Origin: Pyrenopolyporus hunteri
Taxonomy: Eukaryota > Ascomycota > Sordariomycetes > Xylariales > Hypoxylaceae
Length of the DNA stretch: 64,000 nucleotides
NCBI GenBank assembly: GCA_902806595.1
Contig: CADCXC010000005.1
Span: 1,178,001 to 1,242,000, forward strand
Reading direction: 5' to 3'
Shown here: in pieces, positions 37,057 to 48,177 of the stretch
Layout of the letters: every line of letters starts with the position of its first letter
Numbering within the stretch: the first letter of the stretch is position 1
The notes under the pieces: model-generated
What the model saw: the letters and a program-made list of their open reading frames with translations, nothing else
Told to the model about the DNA's origin: nothing
The model's database searches: none
Translations under genes and position numbers: made by a program

Positions 37057-37814
37057 ATGCAGTTCTACAAGGGTCTCGTCGCCATGGCTACCATGGCCAT
37101 GATCGCCGTTGGCATGGTAAGTTCTTCCAACTATCGTCCTCTTTTACCTCTACAATTCTCGCGCTACCTTCATCTGCCCGTTATCATACTACACCAGATA
37201 TACCCCTCCCTTGTTGTCAATCTCAGTACTTTAATATCACTTACCCTAGTCTATTCCGGTAACTAACTTCTCCCTCTCTGTAGGCCGCGGTTCAGGTCGT
37301 CGAGAAGGCCGAGTCTTCCTGCACCTGCAATCAGGTCACCACGGTCACCGTCCCTGGAACTGTTGTCCAGACGTCCACTCCCGGTATCGGTTATTCCACC
37401 AGCGTCACCTCGTCTACCGTTCTCGTGACCGCTACTCCCTCTTCCTCTGCGACCGTCCCCGGAACCGTCTCTGGCACTTCTACCCCCGCTACTCCAGTCA
37501 TCGGTTCTACCACTGAGACCGTCTCTCTTACCAAAGAGACTACTACCTTTACCGGGACCGCCACCCCTTCGGTTTCCGAGACTAGCCATACCGCAACCGA
37601 GATTACCACCAGCGGCAGCTCTACCGAAACCCAGCACTCTCACACCGTTAGTGAGTCTGCCAGCGAGTCTCACCTTAGCACTCGTCCCACCGCCAGCCCC
37701 TCTAGCACCAGCGCACCTCCTACTTCGGCTGCTGCCTCTCTGCCTACAGGTATCTTTGGCATGAGTGGTGTCCTCGGTGGAGCGATGCTCGTTGCGTTGG
37801 TTCACAACATCTAA
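37057..37814 (+). CDS. Small Ser/Thr-rich secreted, probably GPI-anchored, surface protein
   Basis: Two exons, 37057-37116 and 37284-37814, with a 167-bp intron, encode 196 residues. The first 22 residues form a signal peptide (MQFYKGLVAMATMAMIAVGM). The mature N-terminus has a single CTC pair (SSCTCNQ). A roughly 130-residue Ser/Thr/Pro/Val-rich region contains repeated VPGTV units (TVTVPGTVV and ATVPGTVSG) and should be heavily O-glycosylated. The C-terminal 22 residues are hydrophobic after a small-residue stretch (SAAASLPTGIFGMSGVLGG), as for GPI attachment. No catalytic domain is visible. The role is probably cell wall structure or adhesion (inference). The 3' half is strongly C-rich in codon third positions, suggesting high expression. 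Confidence 0.83.
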
Positions 37815-38440
37815 AGCCCGGGGAGCAAAGACGACTTGACAAGAACGATTTGGCATCGGTGCAAGGATGGTTTCTTCCCCGTCTCGCATTCGATTCGTTT
37901 CTGTGGATACATTCCCATACTACTGGTATTGCTTTTGCATGCATGGATGATGAGGCAGGTTTAATGACGCATGGAGGTGTACCCTAGGGCTCGCTGCATT
38001 GCATACTGACGCCTTCATCATGAAACAATAAGGACACGAAAAGTGCTCGCATTTGGCACAGGGAATTCGTCAGCATTGACTTAGAGGTTTCTCATAGGAC
38101 AGGAACATTGTACTCTAGCAATAGCTGCTTAATAATATTGACTGGCAACTAAGAGTTACTGAAAACCTTTCTTCTTTCGCTACCTGCCTCGTTCTATCTA
38201 TTGATGTCGTAACTTGTAAAGATCGCCTTTGTGAATACGGCTCGAAGCATTTGCCTATTACGCTTAGGGTAACCCCAACTTGAGGGACTTCATCTGTAGA
38301 AGTCCCGTATTATGATTTACTTAAGCACGGTAAGATTATCCTTGTAGTCATGTGAATAGGATGCCCTTTTTGTAAGTGGGAATATTTATAGAATAGTAGA
38401 AAGTTTATTAGATGTATGTAATCGATCTACTTATAACGAA
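37815..38440. other. 3' spacer with no gene seen
   Basis: This AT-rich spacer downstream of the surface-protein gene contains no recognised gene. It leads into the telomere-like repeats. Confidence 0.4.
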
Positions 38441-38743
38441 CCCTAACCCGAAGCTGCCCCCCGGTCTTTGTAAGTCGTGGGTTAGGGTTAGGGGTACTCT
38501 GTAGACATATCGCGATAATAATAACCGCATCTTTTCACCAATAGATATCGACTTCCTACTAAGATACATACCTAGGTAGGGACTTAATTTCGATGAGGCG
38601 GCGCATAAGGAGTAGGCACATATCTCTAACAACCCCATCTCCAACCCTCATCACCTAACCCTAACCCACCCCTAACCCCAACCCTAGCCCCGGATAACCC
38701 CAACTTTAACCCTGCTCCTATCCCTAACCCTCACCTAACCCTC
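38441..38743. repeat. Degenerate interstitial telomere-like repeats (TTAGGG/CCCTAA)
   Basis: A CCCTAACCC word lies at 38441-38449. GGGTTAGGGTTAGGGG lies at 38479-38494. About 150 bp later, a CCCTAA-type array with many variants (CCTAACCCTAACCCACCCC and onward) runs from about 38643 to 38743. The order TTAGGG then CCCTAA is the head-to-head orientation expected of fused chromosome ends. The array overlaps the 3' end of the HSDL2-like gene by only a few bases. Confidence 0.75.
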
Positions 38744-38745
38744 CC

Positions 38746-40259
38746 TCACAACTTCGCCCCCCTCCTCTCCGCCGCGCTATCCATCCTCCTCCCCTCATCG
38801 TCCTGCTCCGCGACCGATAAATCCGGTAACACGGCCGGCATTATCCTCCTCGGCGCCGCCCCCGGGACCACGGCGTACCCCGAGAAGTCCGTCACGCCGC
38901 CGCCTTCCGGGCTGCGCAGGAAGTCCTCGTCGAGGAGCAGCCGCCCGTTGACGCGGCGGGTCGGGGCGCGGAGGACGGCGAGCACGGCGTCGGAGAATAT
39001 GGTCGCTCGCCGGAGGTCCCGCGCCGAGGAGGGCGAGCGCTGGGTTAGGGGCCGGGTCGCGGCTGATTCGATGGCCTGGTTGGGGAGGGGGAGAGGTTAG
39101 TGGGAGGGTTTGTGGACGGGGGGGGTTGGAGGTTAGGGGAGATGGATGGGATGGGATGGCAGAGCCTCAGGGTTTAGGACTTAGGGGATAGGTGATAAAT
39201 TAGCAGGTGCGTTGTTGGTAGATGTGTTGGCGGATGCGTAGGAGGTATGTAAGAGGTTTGTTGGAGTATGTCAGAGGTACGTAGGTAGATAGATAAGTAC
39301 GTAGATAGGTAGTCAGGCAGGCAGGCAGGAAGGCAGGTAAGCGGCAGAGTGGTATGCAGTAAGGGGTAAGCTTATCTTGACGAAAACGCCAAACAAGCCA
39401 AAAGGGGTGTGCGAGGGAAAGATAAAGGTAAAAGTACAAAGACTAGAAAGAGAAAAAAAAAAAAAAACCACGCACCACAGCCGGCCACAGACTCGTAATC
39501 GCCATGTCCCCCAACCCCTGCCTCTCGAAGTCCATCCCCAGTCCCATGGTCAGCACGCTCATGCCGACCTTGCCGACGGCGTACGCCGTCTTCCCGCGGA
39601 AGAAGCGGCTGTAGATGGGCGGGCTGACGACGACGAGGCGGCCGGCGCCGCGGCGCTTGAGGTGCGGCAGCGCGGCCTGCACGGCGCCGTACAGGCCCTC
39701 CGGGTTCACGCGCTGCAGCAGCTGGAACCGCTTCATCGGCGTGTCCTCGACCGAGGCCCACCAGATCGCGCCCGAGTTGTAGATTAGCACGTCGAGCCGG
39801 TTGTAGGTCTGTTTTGTGGTAGATGTGATCGTATGTTAGTGGGTTAAGCCCTGAAGAGGGAGAAGAAGAAAAAAAGGAGATGTGGGAGTAAATGGACAGC
39901 GGAGCAAACTGACCTCGATGGTCTTATCGACCAACTTCTGCACGCTCGCGAAGTCCCGGACGTCCACCGGTATGGCGGTCGCCCGACCCCCTGCTTCGAG
40001 AATCTCCCGCTCGACTGTGCTGATAGTCGACTGCGGGGAGTTGGGGTCGGGCGGGAAGGGCACGACACTCTGGGCGTCGCTCGTCGACTTGGCCGCGACG
40101 ACCACTATGCGAATATGTGGTCAGGAGTTGTGTCACGTTCGTTATATGAAGACTAAGCTTACCGATATACTCGTTTTTAGCCAAGTCAATAGCAATCTGC
40201 CTCCCGATGCCCCTCGACGCGCCGATTACGAGCGCGACCTTTCCGTTGTCGTCCGCCAT
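38746..40259 (-). CDS. HSDL2-like short-chain dehydrogenase/reductase
   Basis: Four exons, 40259-40163, 40104-39914, 39808-39476 and 39075-38746, encode 316 residues. The cofactor motif GASRGIGRQIA lies near residues 12-22. NSG (YNSGAIWWA) follows, with the catalytic set Ser158 (VVVSPP), Tyr172 and Lys176 (TAYAVGK). The sequence ATAIPVDVRDFASV and the block SLWPAVAIESAAT are characteristic of hydroxysteroid dehydrogenase-like protein 2, an SDR usually found in peroxisomes or mitochondria. No SCP2 domain follows, unlike in animal HSDL2. Donors of introns 2 and 3 are non-optimal (GTCAGT, GTGCGT). Intron 3 (39076-39475) is 400 bp and made of G-rich and GGTAG/GGCAG low-complexity repeats plus an A run, unusual for this gene set. 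Physiological substrate is unknown. Confidence 0.86.
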
Positions 40260-40842
40260 AGTTATCTGGTATCTAGGTGGGTGATCAAGGTCTAATTAGA
40301 AGCTATTATGCTTTACTACTACATACGGATATGGGATGGATATAATACATCTCCCATCTATCCTAAGAGTTGCCCGAGGTTATGTATAGTTGATCCGATC
40401 ACTAATCATCGTTGTCGTTATATATGATGGTGTATATAGAAAGGGTAGCTTCAGGGGTGAAAATAAGTGGACCCAGAGAGAGCAGCCGAGGCTTCTTTTG
40501 ACGTACGGCCTTATTCAATAGTCCCATCTACGTATATAGACGGTATATTATATGAACGGGGACATGTCCCTCGTTGGCTCGGAAGTGACAAGTCGTATGC
40601 AGTTAAGGGCTATATACGCATTCATAAATTGAAATAGGGGTATTTAACTTCCTTCGTCACTCGCATCTCCAATTCTCCATTCCTTCTTCTAAATCGAACT
40701 CCTCTATCCCTCTCTGAGTTATCTACATATATACTGAGCCAAGACAACGCCCACTTCAGTCTTAGCTACCATCGTCTCTCTGATCATCTAGTGATATACG
40801 GCCGTCTCTGTCATACTCCGGGGTACTTGCTCGAGTGAGCAC
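40260..40842. other. Spacer between HSDL2-like and aspartokinase genes
   Basis: This AT-rich 583-bp region holds the HSDL2-like promoter and the aspartokinase 3' region. No gene is seen. Confidence 0.45.
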
Positions 40843-42849
40843 TTAATATAGCCACGGTCCTACTCGATCGTATTAGCTTGGTGCCCAAGAAGAAACTTTT
40901 GCCGGGGGAGTTTGGGGTTAAGGATGTCTTACCTGGGATGAAACTGTTTTCTTGTTCCCTATGTGTCGGGATCTTGAGGACTTCACTATGTATCGCGTTC
41001 ATCGCAGCCAGGGCATCGTCTGCGCCTACGACGAGGGATATGTTGACCTTGCTCGCTCCTTGGCTTATCAAGTAGATGCTGATTTGAGCTGAGGCCAGAG
41101 CTGATAAGATTTCATCTGGGCTTTGTCAGCACCTCCTATTCCTCGATGCTTACTAACAGAATAGGGGTTCATTGGCATTGGGAACTTACTGGATACGCCG
41201 ACCATGTTGCGCATCTTGTGGCCCACCACCGTCACAATCGACATGTTCGGGGAGATGGCAACATGTCCGAATCGTTCGAGTTCCTCCTTCAGTCGCAACA
41301 GCGCGCCGGGATCATTCGGTGATTGAACCGCCAAGCTGACATGTCTCTCGCTGGTGGCGACTAAATCCACGGGAATTTTGGTTCGCTCAAGACGGTCAAA
41401 TACCTGTGTCAAAAAGCCTTGCGACTTGGTATTTCGGTTGCAGACAACATTGATGAGGAGAATGTCATCTTTCACTGTAACCGCGGTGGGTTTTCTCCGC
41501 TCTTGCTGGGCTCCGTGGTAGCCGTTCTTAAGCATGAAACTTGGCAAGGGAGCGATTGATCGCGAAGAGCCCTCGGAGCTATCTGACGAAACGCTTATGG
41601 GGCTGCCAGGGGTGGCCTCGCCCATTGATGGGTAGATAATGGTGCCATGGCCTGATGGTTTGAATACGTTTTTCAGACGTAATGGTATGCAAGCATCCCG
41701 AATTTGATCCATTGTTAACGGGTGAATAACCTTGGCCCAAGTCAGCAAATCCCGAATTTGAATCCACCAAGGGAATAAACCCACCTCGCTCCCATAGTAT
41801 GTCAGCTCCGTCGCCTCTTCGGCAGTTACTGTCGATAGCAACCGTGCTGAGGGTACCTTTCTTGGATCCGCCGTGAAAATACCGTCGACTTCTTTCCAGA
41901 TCTGCAGCTCCTCCGCCCCTACTGCTACCGCGCACATGGCCGCGCAGAGGTCCGAGTACCCTCTTCCCACTGTCTGGAGCAGCGAATCAGGCATTATGCC
42001 GAAGAAACCTAACGATCTAAGCATAAATTACGAAGTTGCAAAACCCGAAACGGGTATCTTACCTGTCACGATAGGGATAGCCGTCCCACATTCCCGAATT
42101 TGAATGGCTATCTGGTCAGCCAATACGTGATAGAGCTTGGGACCGAGCCTCTCGAACGCAGCCACTTGATCGTGAATAGAGGTACCAAAAGCGGCCGATA
42201 TTATGTTATCCAGAAACACTGCTTTTGCCGGTGTGCCCTGAGCAAAGGTCATTTTTTCCGCTCAATTGGCTTTCATTGGCCTCATGGCCTGACGGGGACT
42301 TACTACACTGGTGAGACAAGCCGCAACAATCATGCACGCGAGCTTTTCTCCTAGTGAGATAACGCGGTCCTTCGATCGCGCTGATAATTCGCCAACGATC
42401 TACGATCGGCGGGTTAGCTTCGATACTAGAGAAGATCGCTGGGTAAAGCTTACCTGTGCGGCGAGTAAGAATTTCTTAAGGCCTTCGCACTCCTTTTTGA
42501 TGCCCGAAACCGTATCTTCATAGACTTGCGGATGAGCGGCCACCCTTGTGGGAGAACTCATAAACGTGCTTAGCACTTTCAAGTGGTTATCCCTAATCAT
42601 GTCCACCAGATCAAGCAGCCGTTTCTGAGCTTCGAAACCCTGCTCTGCGTATGATATGCACTGAAGCAACAGACTCGTTGTTCCGCTCGCCTTGATGGTC
42701 CCAGAGAGGGCGGAGCAGACGACGATGAGGTCGTGCTCGGCGCTGTACTGCGGGATAATGTTGCAGCATATTGTGTCCAGTAATTTTCCCAAGCTAGTGC
42801 CGCCGTACTTCTGGACCAACCAGGACTTGCTCGCCGTCGCGGTCACCAT
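40843..42849 (-). CDS. Aspartokinase (Hom3/Fub3 family)
   Basis: Seven exons, 42849-42454, 42399-42304, 42237-42063, 42008-41785, 41730-41190, 41115-40933 and 40859-40843, encode 543 residues. The enzyme phosphorylates aspartate, the entry to homoserine, threonine and methionine. Motifs are VQKYGGTSLG at the N-terminus, IVVCSALSG, RSKDRVISLGEKL, GFFGIMPDSLLQTVGRGYSDL, VWKEVDGIF-type IWKEVDGIFTADPRKVPSA and LTYYGSEVIHP. Two C-terminal ACT domains have LVATSERHVSLAV and LISQGASKVNISLVV. The serine and alanine I recall as feedback-sensitive in yeast Hom3 are kept, so deregulation is not evident. Intron 4 (41731-41784) is 54 bp, stop-free and in frame. The last exon is 17 nt and adds GPWLY; it is the least certain part. 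This gene begins a block with homoserine acetyltransferase, nitrilase and O-acetylhomoserine sulfhydrylase, as FUB3 does with FUB5 and FUB7. Confidence 0.9.
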
Positions 42850-44604
42850 GATGATGACGATGGTGATTATTGCTGTAATTCCAAATGCTGCGGTCTCTGG
42901 CTATTCGAGGAGAATAGGGCCCGAGATAAAGGAAAGCGAGATTGATAACTCTAAAGAAGCGGTATGTGTTGTCCTGGCGCGGATATGAAGCTACCCACTC
43001 TGGCTAACAACCGTTTTTTATGCTCCGCTCCCAACTGCCTCCATTAGGCGTAAGCAAAGAGGCCATACATCGCCAAGAAGGGAAGGAGGGGCGGACCGCG
43101 AAGCGCCAGCGAATTCGAATTCCCACACCCAACCACGGGTCCGCGGGATTGCGTTAGTCGGGATGGGTCGCCGGGAAATTCGAGAGGAGGCTAAAGCAAG
43201 GGGAGGACAAATGTTCGGCGTGGGCCGACGACAACCTCATAATCACACGGCGGCGGGATTCTGGGAGATCGTGGGATTCAACGGAGGGAATTGGGGGAAA
43301 AAACAGGGAATAGGGGACTCGAATGCCCCAGAACCTACATCGTAGGTGTAAGAGAATAGGTAGGTAAAGGTACCAGGTAAGGTGGTAGGTAGGAGATAGG
43401 TTTGGGCTCGAAATGGAAATACGATACGGCCCTCGAGCACGGATACAACGCATAGCTCCCGAAAGTACCAGCTACCTAGCCGCAAATACTGGAGAAACGG
43501 GGGACGAGGAACAGGAAAATGGAGAAAGAGTAGACGCAGCAAGCCAAATCCCGGCGGCATTTATGATAGGTGCCATGCGTGACGAGCATGCACCGAGCAG
43601 ATCCTCCTTTCCCAAAGCGGGCCCCCCTTTTCCCCGGACTTTCCTTCATTTGGTCTGCCTCGAAGGATGCGGCGTTTGAACGGCTGGGTTTAACGTTCGA
43701 CCTCGCTCTCACTAGAGTCGGCCGTACGGGTCCCAAGGGGGAACGCCCGCATCTCGGATGGGGGAAGAAGAAAGGCGAGGGTTTTCTGCCTTGTTTTTTT
43801 CGCTTGCTTTCTTTCTTTTTTTGGCTTTCGCCCGCTCGCTCCCTTTCGCTCTTCCCACCCGATCACGAGATGGGACGGGTGGATTAGACGGCCGGGAACC
43901 ACCGGAACGATTGCCACCACCCAGTTTCCCTCTTTCTCGCCCTCGTTGTATCCGGCCAGCCTATGTACAAGCCGCCTTCCCTCCAGTCGACCAGTATGCT
44001 CGTCGGAGTCATTGCAACGTAGGATATTCTAAGCACCTTATTTGCCCCGCGGGGATGTAATCATCATTTGGAATATGCTACGTCGGTTGCTGTACGTACG
44101 CATGCGCGATCCTTTTTGCCGGAGCTTACTTTACTCCGTAGTAAGAGACGCAGAGGGACAGAGGAGAGCCGGGTTCGAGCGATTTAGTCCTCTTGACCAA
44201 TTTGTAAAACGTTACGCCGATATTGACCTCTTAAGAGTCGCTATCCAGAAAGCGGCTGACACGAGGTCATGAGTATGTCCCCTTCGTCAGCCTGACGAAA
44301 AAAAAAACTCTTCATATTGTGGGTTTGCGGAAAACTTGTGTGCGGCTACCAGCAAGTGTGTAGACTTAAGTAGCTACCCTGGCTGTTCCGCTTCTGAGTA
44401 GCATCATGATCGACCCATCTATGCTGTGTCACGATATCACTAATACGATGAATATTCGACAATAGTAAGTACTAGAATAATGACACCTTGACAAGCAACC
44501 CACCCCCCCGATAACTCCCCGAAGCCTATAGAATTAAAGATACGCTTGATATACAAACAACACAGTGAACATACTGTACAGTATAGGGCGCCTTCGGACC
44601 CCCG
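42850..44604. other. Spacer between aspartokinase and homoserine acetyltransferase genes
   Basis: A 1.75-kb spacer. The aspartokinase promoter must lie near its left end. Pyrimidine/purine-rich blocks occur at 43780-43860. Several open frames of 76-105 residues cross each other on both strands and none looks like a known protein. Confidence 0.45.
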
Positions 44605-46091
44605 TTACCAGGCCTCGACCTCTCCGGTTAAACTGGCGCCACCGGGCTGGGCTGTATGATCGTCGGATGCGCTGGCGTCATCATTGGTAGATTTGTAGAA
44701 ATGAGGGAAATCTTTCCCCAGCTTCCCCGTGATCAACGTCCCGAGTTGCTCAAACTCAAGCAGGAACCCGTCGTGGCCGTCTGACGATTTAAGTATAGCC
44801 AGCGTAGCACCCGGGAGGCAGGCTGCTAGCCGTTCCTGCTGCTCAGGTAAAAACAGCGCGTCCGTCTCGACGCTTACTACGAGGGCGCCGGACGGCACCA
44901 CGGACAACACGGAGCGCAGGGCGGCGTCGCCATCCGCCGGAGCCGGGTCATCCTCGCGGGCTGGCACCCTGTCGACGGTCACGTCGTGCGCGTCCATCTT
45001 ATTAGTGATGTGTAGGTAGCAATTGGCGTCGAAGCGCTGGATGAATTTCTGCCCCTGATAGTGCAAATACCCCTGAGCGGAAAACGAGGGGTCCCGCCTC
45101 GCAGTCCAGCTTTTCCGCTCGGAGCGTTCCTTGGCGGGGGCTGTAGCGGCGGCTGCGGCTGTCGCGACGGGAACGTCTGTTCGCGGGAGGTCCAGCGGCG
45201 GCTCCTGGACGGCTCTCGGCTTCTGCCGCTGCGGCTTGCGACCAAATCGCGAGTCGAAGCTCATACACGACCGATACGTTAACATAGCCACCATGCGCGC
45301 CGCTGCTAGACCTGCCGAGGGCTGACCCTCGGGGCGCGGCTCGTAGTAGCCGTCGTCGAACTTCGGATCCGAGTAGATACACTGGCGTTGCGTTTCCGCC
45401 CAGGATATGCCCCACGCGCTGTGATCGGCCGCGGTAGCGATCGGGATGATAGATCTGACGAAACCCGGAGCGGTGCAAAGCGGCCACTCCAAAGTCGTCA
45501 TCCCGCCCATCGAGCCCCCTATCACGGCTGCTACAGATCGAACGCCTAGAGCGTCGAGGACAAGCTTATGAGCTCTATATATTATAAAAATTAGCATTCT
45601 AGATATAATAATACGAATGTGTAATAGTACGCGCGTTTAACGTACCTCACATCGTCGCGAACTGTTGTCTGAGGGAATTCACTAGCATATGGCCTTCCCG
45701 TCCGAGGATTGGTAGTAAGGGGAGACGCGCTCCCGTATGGTGACCCGAGGACATTGGCGCAAAAGATGAAGAAGTGCGCCGGGTCGAACGCCTTTCCACG
45801 TCCTAGGAGCGGGCTCCACCAGTCGCTAATGTCACTGCTTCCGGTGAGAGCGTGGCATATCACCAAGACATTGTCCGCCGTGTCGTTAAGCCGGCCCCAA
45901 GTCTTGTAGGCGATAGGGCAAGATTCCAATATCTCGCCTGAATCAAGGGGGAGCTCTGGTATGACAGCGAATTTCTGCCCCTGAATGAGGCCAGCGTAGT
46001 AATTCTGAGGGCTTGGGTTGTGGTCCAGAACTGCGACTTGTGAGCATGCTTCCTTGGATACTCTAGATAAGGTCCACTTACGAGTTGCCAT
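44605..46091 (-). CDS. Homoserine O-acetyltransferase (Met2/Fub5 family)
   Basis: Two exons, 46091-45646 and 45574-44605, encode 471 residues. The enzyme transfers acetyl from acetyl-CoA to homoserine, giving O-acetylhomoserine. It is an alpha/beta hydrolase-fold protein. Motifs are CPIAYKTWGRLN, VICHALTGSSD, the FANVLGSPYGS-like CANVLGSPYGSASPLT and the nucleophile elbow IGGSMGGMTTLEW with Ser170. HSAWGISWAETQRQ, SVETDALFLPEQQ and the His-bearing SSDGHDGFLLE complete the set. The intron (45575-45645) splits DDVRAHKLVLDALGV. An Ala-rich linker (VATAAAAATAPAK) is an insertion of modest length, as in other fungal members. It is divergent from the nitrilase gene, sharing a 705-bp promoter region. 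It could be the sole housekeeping Met2 or a cluster-dedicated paralog; copy number in the genome would decide. Confidence 0.93.
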
Positions 46092-46796
46092 GTCGACGTG
46101 ATGTTATGTTTTGCTTGCAGTTGAGCAAGATAGGATAGATTCAACAACGAAGGCAGACTGGCCGACTTTGAGCAATAGACAGTCGATCATAGAGCCACCC
46201 GCGTGGCTAAGTATAGCCGTACGGGTACATTATTCCGCGTACACCCGGCATTATCAAGAGTCCCGACGAGCTGGCGAGCAAACCACATACGCCATATGCT
46301 ACCCCCACAAAGACCGTTGCAACGGGAGCTCTAGATTGAGCTTCCAGATGGAGATACAGAAAATACGTATCTTCCCACCGGTATTCGGACTACTAGGTAG
46401 CGAACCGGGATTTGGTCGCTTCGGGATCTGCGTTGTGGTGCAGAGTGGTATGCGCTGTCGCACCGCATACTGTGCCTCGCGCCCCACAATCTACAACCCT
46501 CCCCATTGACTGAGGACCACGATGACATTATCCACCGTACCCTTGGCCCCTCACCATTACCATGGCATCACCGTAGGGCATCATGAACTATAAGTGGGAT
46601 TTGTCGATCCGGCACATACCGCCCAACCTAGGGACTCTCGATAGAAAACCTAGACCACGCTACCTCCCACGCCTAGCAGGGATAATTTCGAACAGGCATA
46701 ACGTTAGGGGAGCCTCCTTCTATTTTTGACAGGCATATCATCTCTTTATCTTACGACTCGGGTTAGAACTTTTCGGGGTCCATCAGTCCAGACGCC
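46092..46796. promoter_or_regulatory. Divergent promoter region: homoserine acetyltransferase / nitrilase
   Basis: This 705-bp region separates two divergent start codons. Two 9-of-10 matches to ATGRYRYCAT, which I recall as the Neurospora CYS3 (MetR) sulfur-regulator site, lie close together: ATGGCATCAC at 46562-46571 and, on the minus strand, ATGATGCCCT at 46584-46575. They are about 210-235 bp before the nitrilase start. The assignment is inferred from a remembered consensus. Confidence 0.4.
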
Positions 46797-48177
46797 ATGG
46801 CCGCCTCTCGAGTTGTCAAAGTAGCCGCCGTACAGGCCGCACCCGTCTCCTTTGACCTTGATAAGAGTCTGGAGAAACTAAGCAAAATAGTCGGTGAAGC
46901 GGCTGCAGCGGGGGCAGACCTTATCGTGTTCCCGTAAGCGATTATCGCATATCCAACCAACGGCATAAGATTTTTAACATCATCGTGCAGGGAGGCGTTC
47001 TTATCTGCGTATCCGTGGCGCTATTCGTTTGATGCCACAATTGGCGCTCGTGAGCCGCGTGGTGAGAAGTCCTGTTTGGTGTGTTGGAAAAGCAGGTTAT
47101 AGGGCTAACCCCTGGTAGGGAGAGAGTGGTACGCAAAATATTACAACTCAGCAGTTGCGGTGCCTTCTCCAGCCGTCGACACCATCTCAAAGGCAGCCAA
47201 ATCACACCAGGTGTATATCCAAGTTGGTATCATTGAGAAAGATGGAGGTACATTATACTGCACCGCTTTATTGGTGGGCCGAGATGGATCGGTGTTATTG
47301 AAGCACCGCAAAGTGAGTGCTGTCGATCGTATGTGATGAACTTCTCGCACGGACTAACAGCAAACAAGTTGGTACCTACGGGCGCGGAGCGCCTCGTGTG
47401 GGGGAGAGGAGCAGGAGACGGCCTTGGGGTTGTCCAAACAGACATTGGAAAGATCGGAACGTTGATCTGGTAAGCTGCTATTAGCCCCTTAAACGAGCTT
47501 CAAGATGTTAACCAGTTTGCAGTTGGGAGAACTACATGCCTGCGGCGCGGATGGCTCTTTACCAACAAGGGGTCGAGTAAGAGAGTATAGTCGTTGAGGC
47601 AGGCTTTACAGTTGGCTAACTGGGCCCCTAACAGAATCTATATTGCGCCCAACGCGGATGATTTGCCGGCGTGGACCGCGTCAATGCAGCATATTGCAAA
47701 AGAGGGACGATGCTTCGTTGTCTCTGTGAACTCCATGTGTAAAGTTTCGGACTTTCCACCCGACTACCCGCCGTTTACCCCTGAGCATCACGACCGGAAG
47801 CCAGATGGTTCGAAATGGGAGCCCGACGACATCGTCAATCATGGAGGGTCCGTCATCGTAGGGCCCTTAGGGGTTCCAATAACGGAACCGGTATGGGACA
47901 AAGAAGAGATCATCTATGCCGATTTGAAGATGTCTGACGTGACGGAGTCAAGGGTAGGTCTCCCAATACCGAGTAGAGTTGTCCCCAACAAACACTAACA
48001 ACCAAACCTCAGCTCGATTTCGATCCAGTCGGTAGCTACTCCCGTCCAGATGTGTTGTAAGTTTTCCCACAGGCTCGGGGCCCCCACGAGGGTCAAACAA
48101 GACGTGGCAGCTAACTCTTCCATAGCACGTTGACGGTGAACACCAAGCCAGGCATAAATGTCAACTTCACCAAGTAG
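46797..48177 (+). CDS. Nitrilase (branch 1 carbon-nitrogen hydrolase)
   Basis: Eight exons (46797-46933, 46991-47061, 47119-47312, 47369-47469, 47523-47576, 47635-47953, 48013-48056 and 48126-48177) give 323 residues in phase. The catalytic triad is visible: Glu47 in [11 protein letters not shown], Lys134 in KHRKLVPT and Cys168 in [48 protein letters not shown] and [13 protein letters not shown] mark the true nitrilases (nitrile to acid plus ammonia) rather than amidases. The sequence is a little shorter than many aromatic nitrilases. The seven short introns split the open frame so heavily that simple ORF calling sees only fragments. It lies between homoserine acetyltransferase (divergent) and O-acetylhomoserine sulfhydrylase (same direction). 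The substrate is unknown; a nitrile amino acid made from O-acetylhomoserine is a hypothesis from context. Confidence 0.92.

Noticed and set aside
39377..39787. Plus-strand frame opposite the HSDL2-like gene
   Set aside because: It is a shadow of the SDR catalytic exon, and part of it is low-complexity intron sequence.
41190..41730. Idea that the aspartokinase is feedback-deregulated for secondary metabolism
   Set aside because: The TSE and VSLA segment I recall as feedback-sensitive in yeast Hom3 is conserved, so the sequence gives no support.
44042..44272. 76-residue frame in the spacer upstream of the acetyltransferase 3' end
   Set aside because: Short, unrecognised, and equally long frames overlap nearby on both strands.
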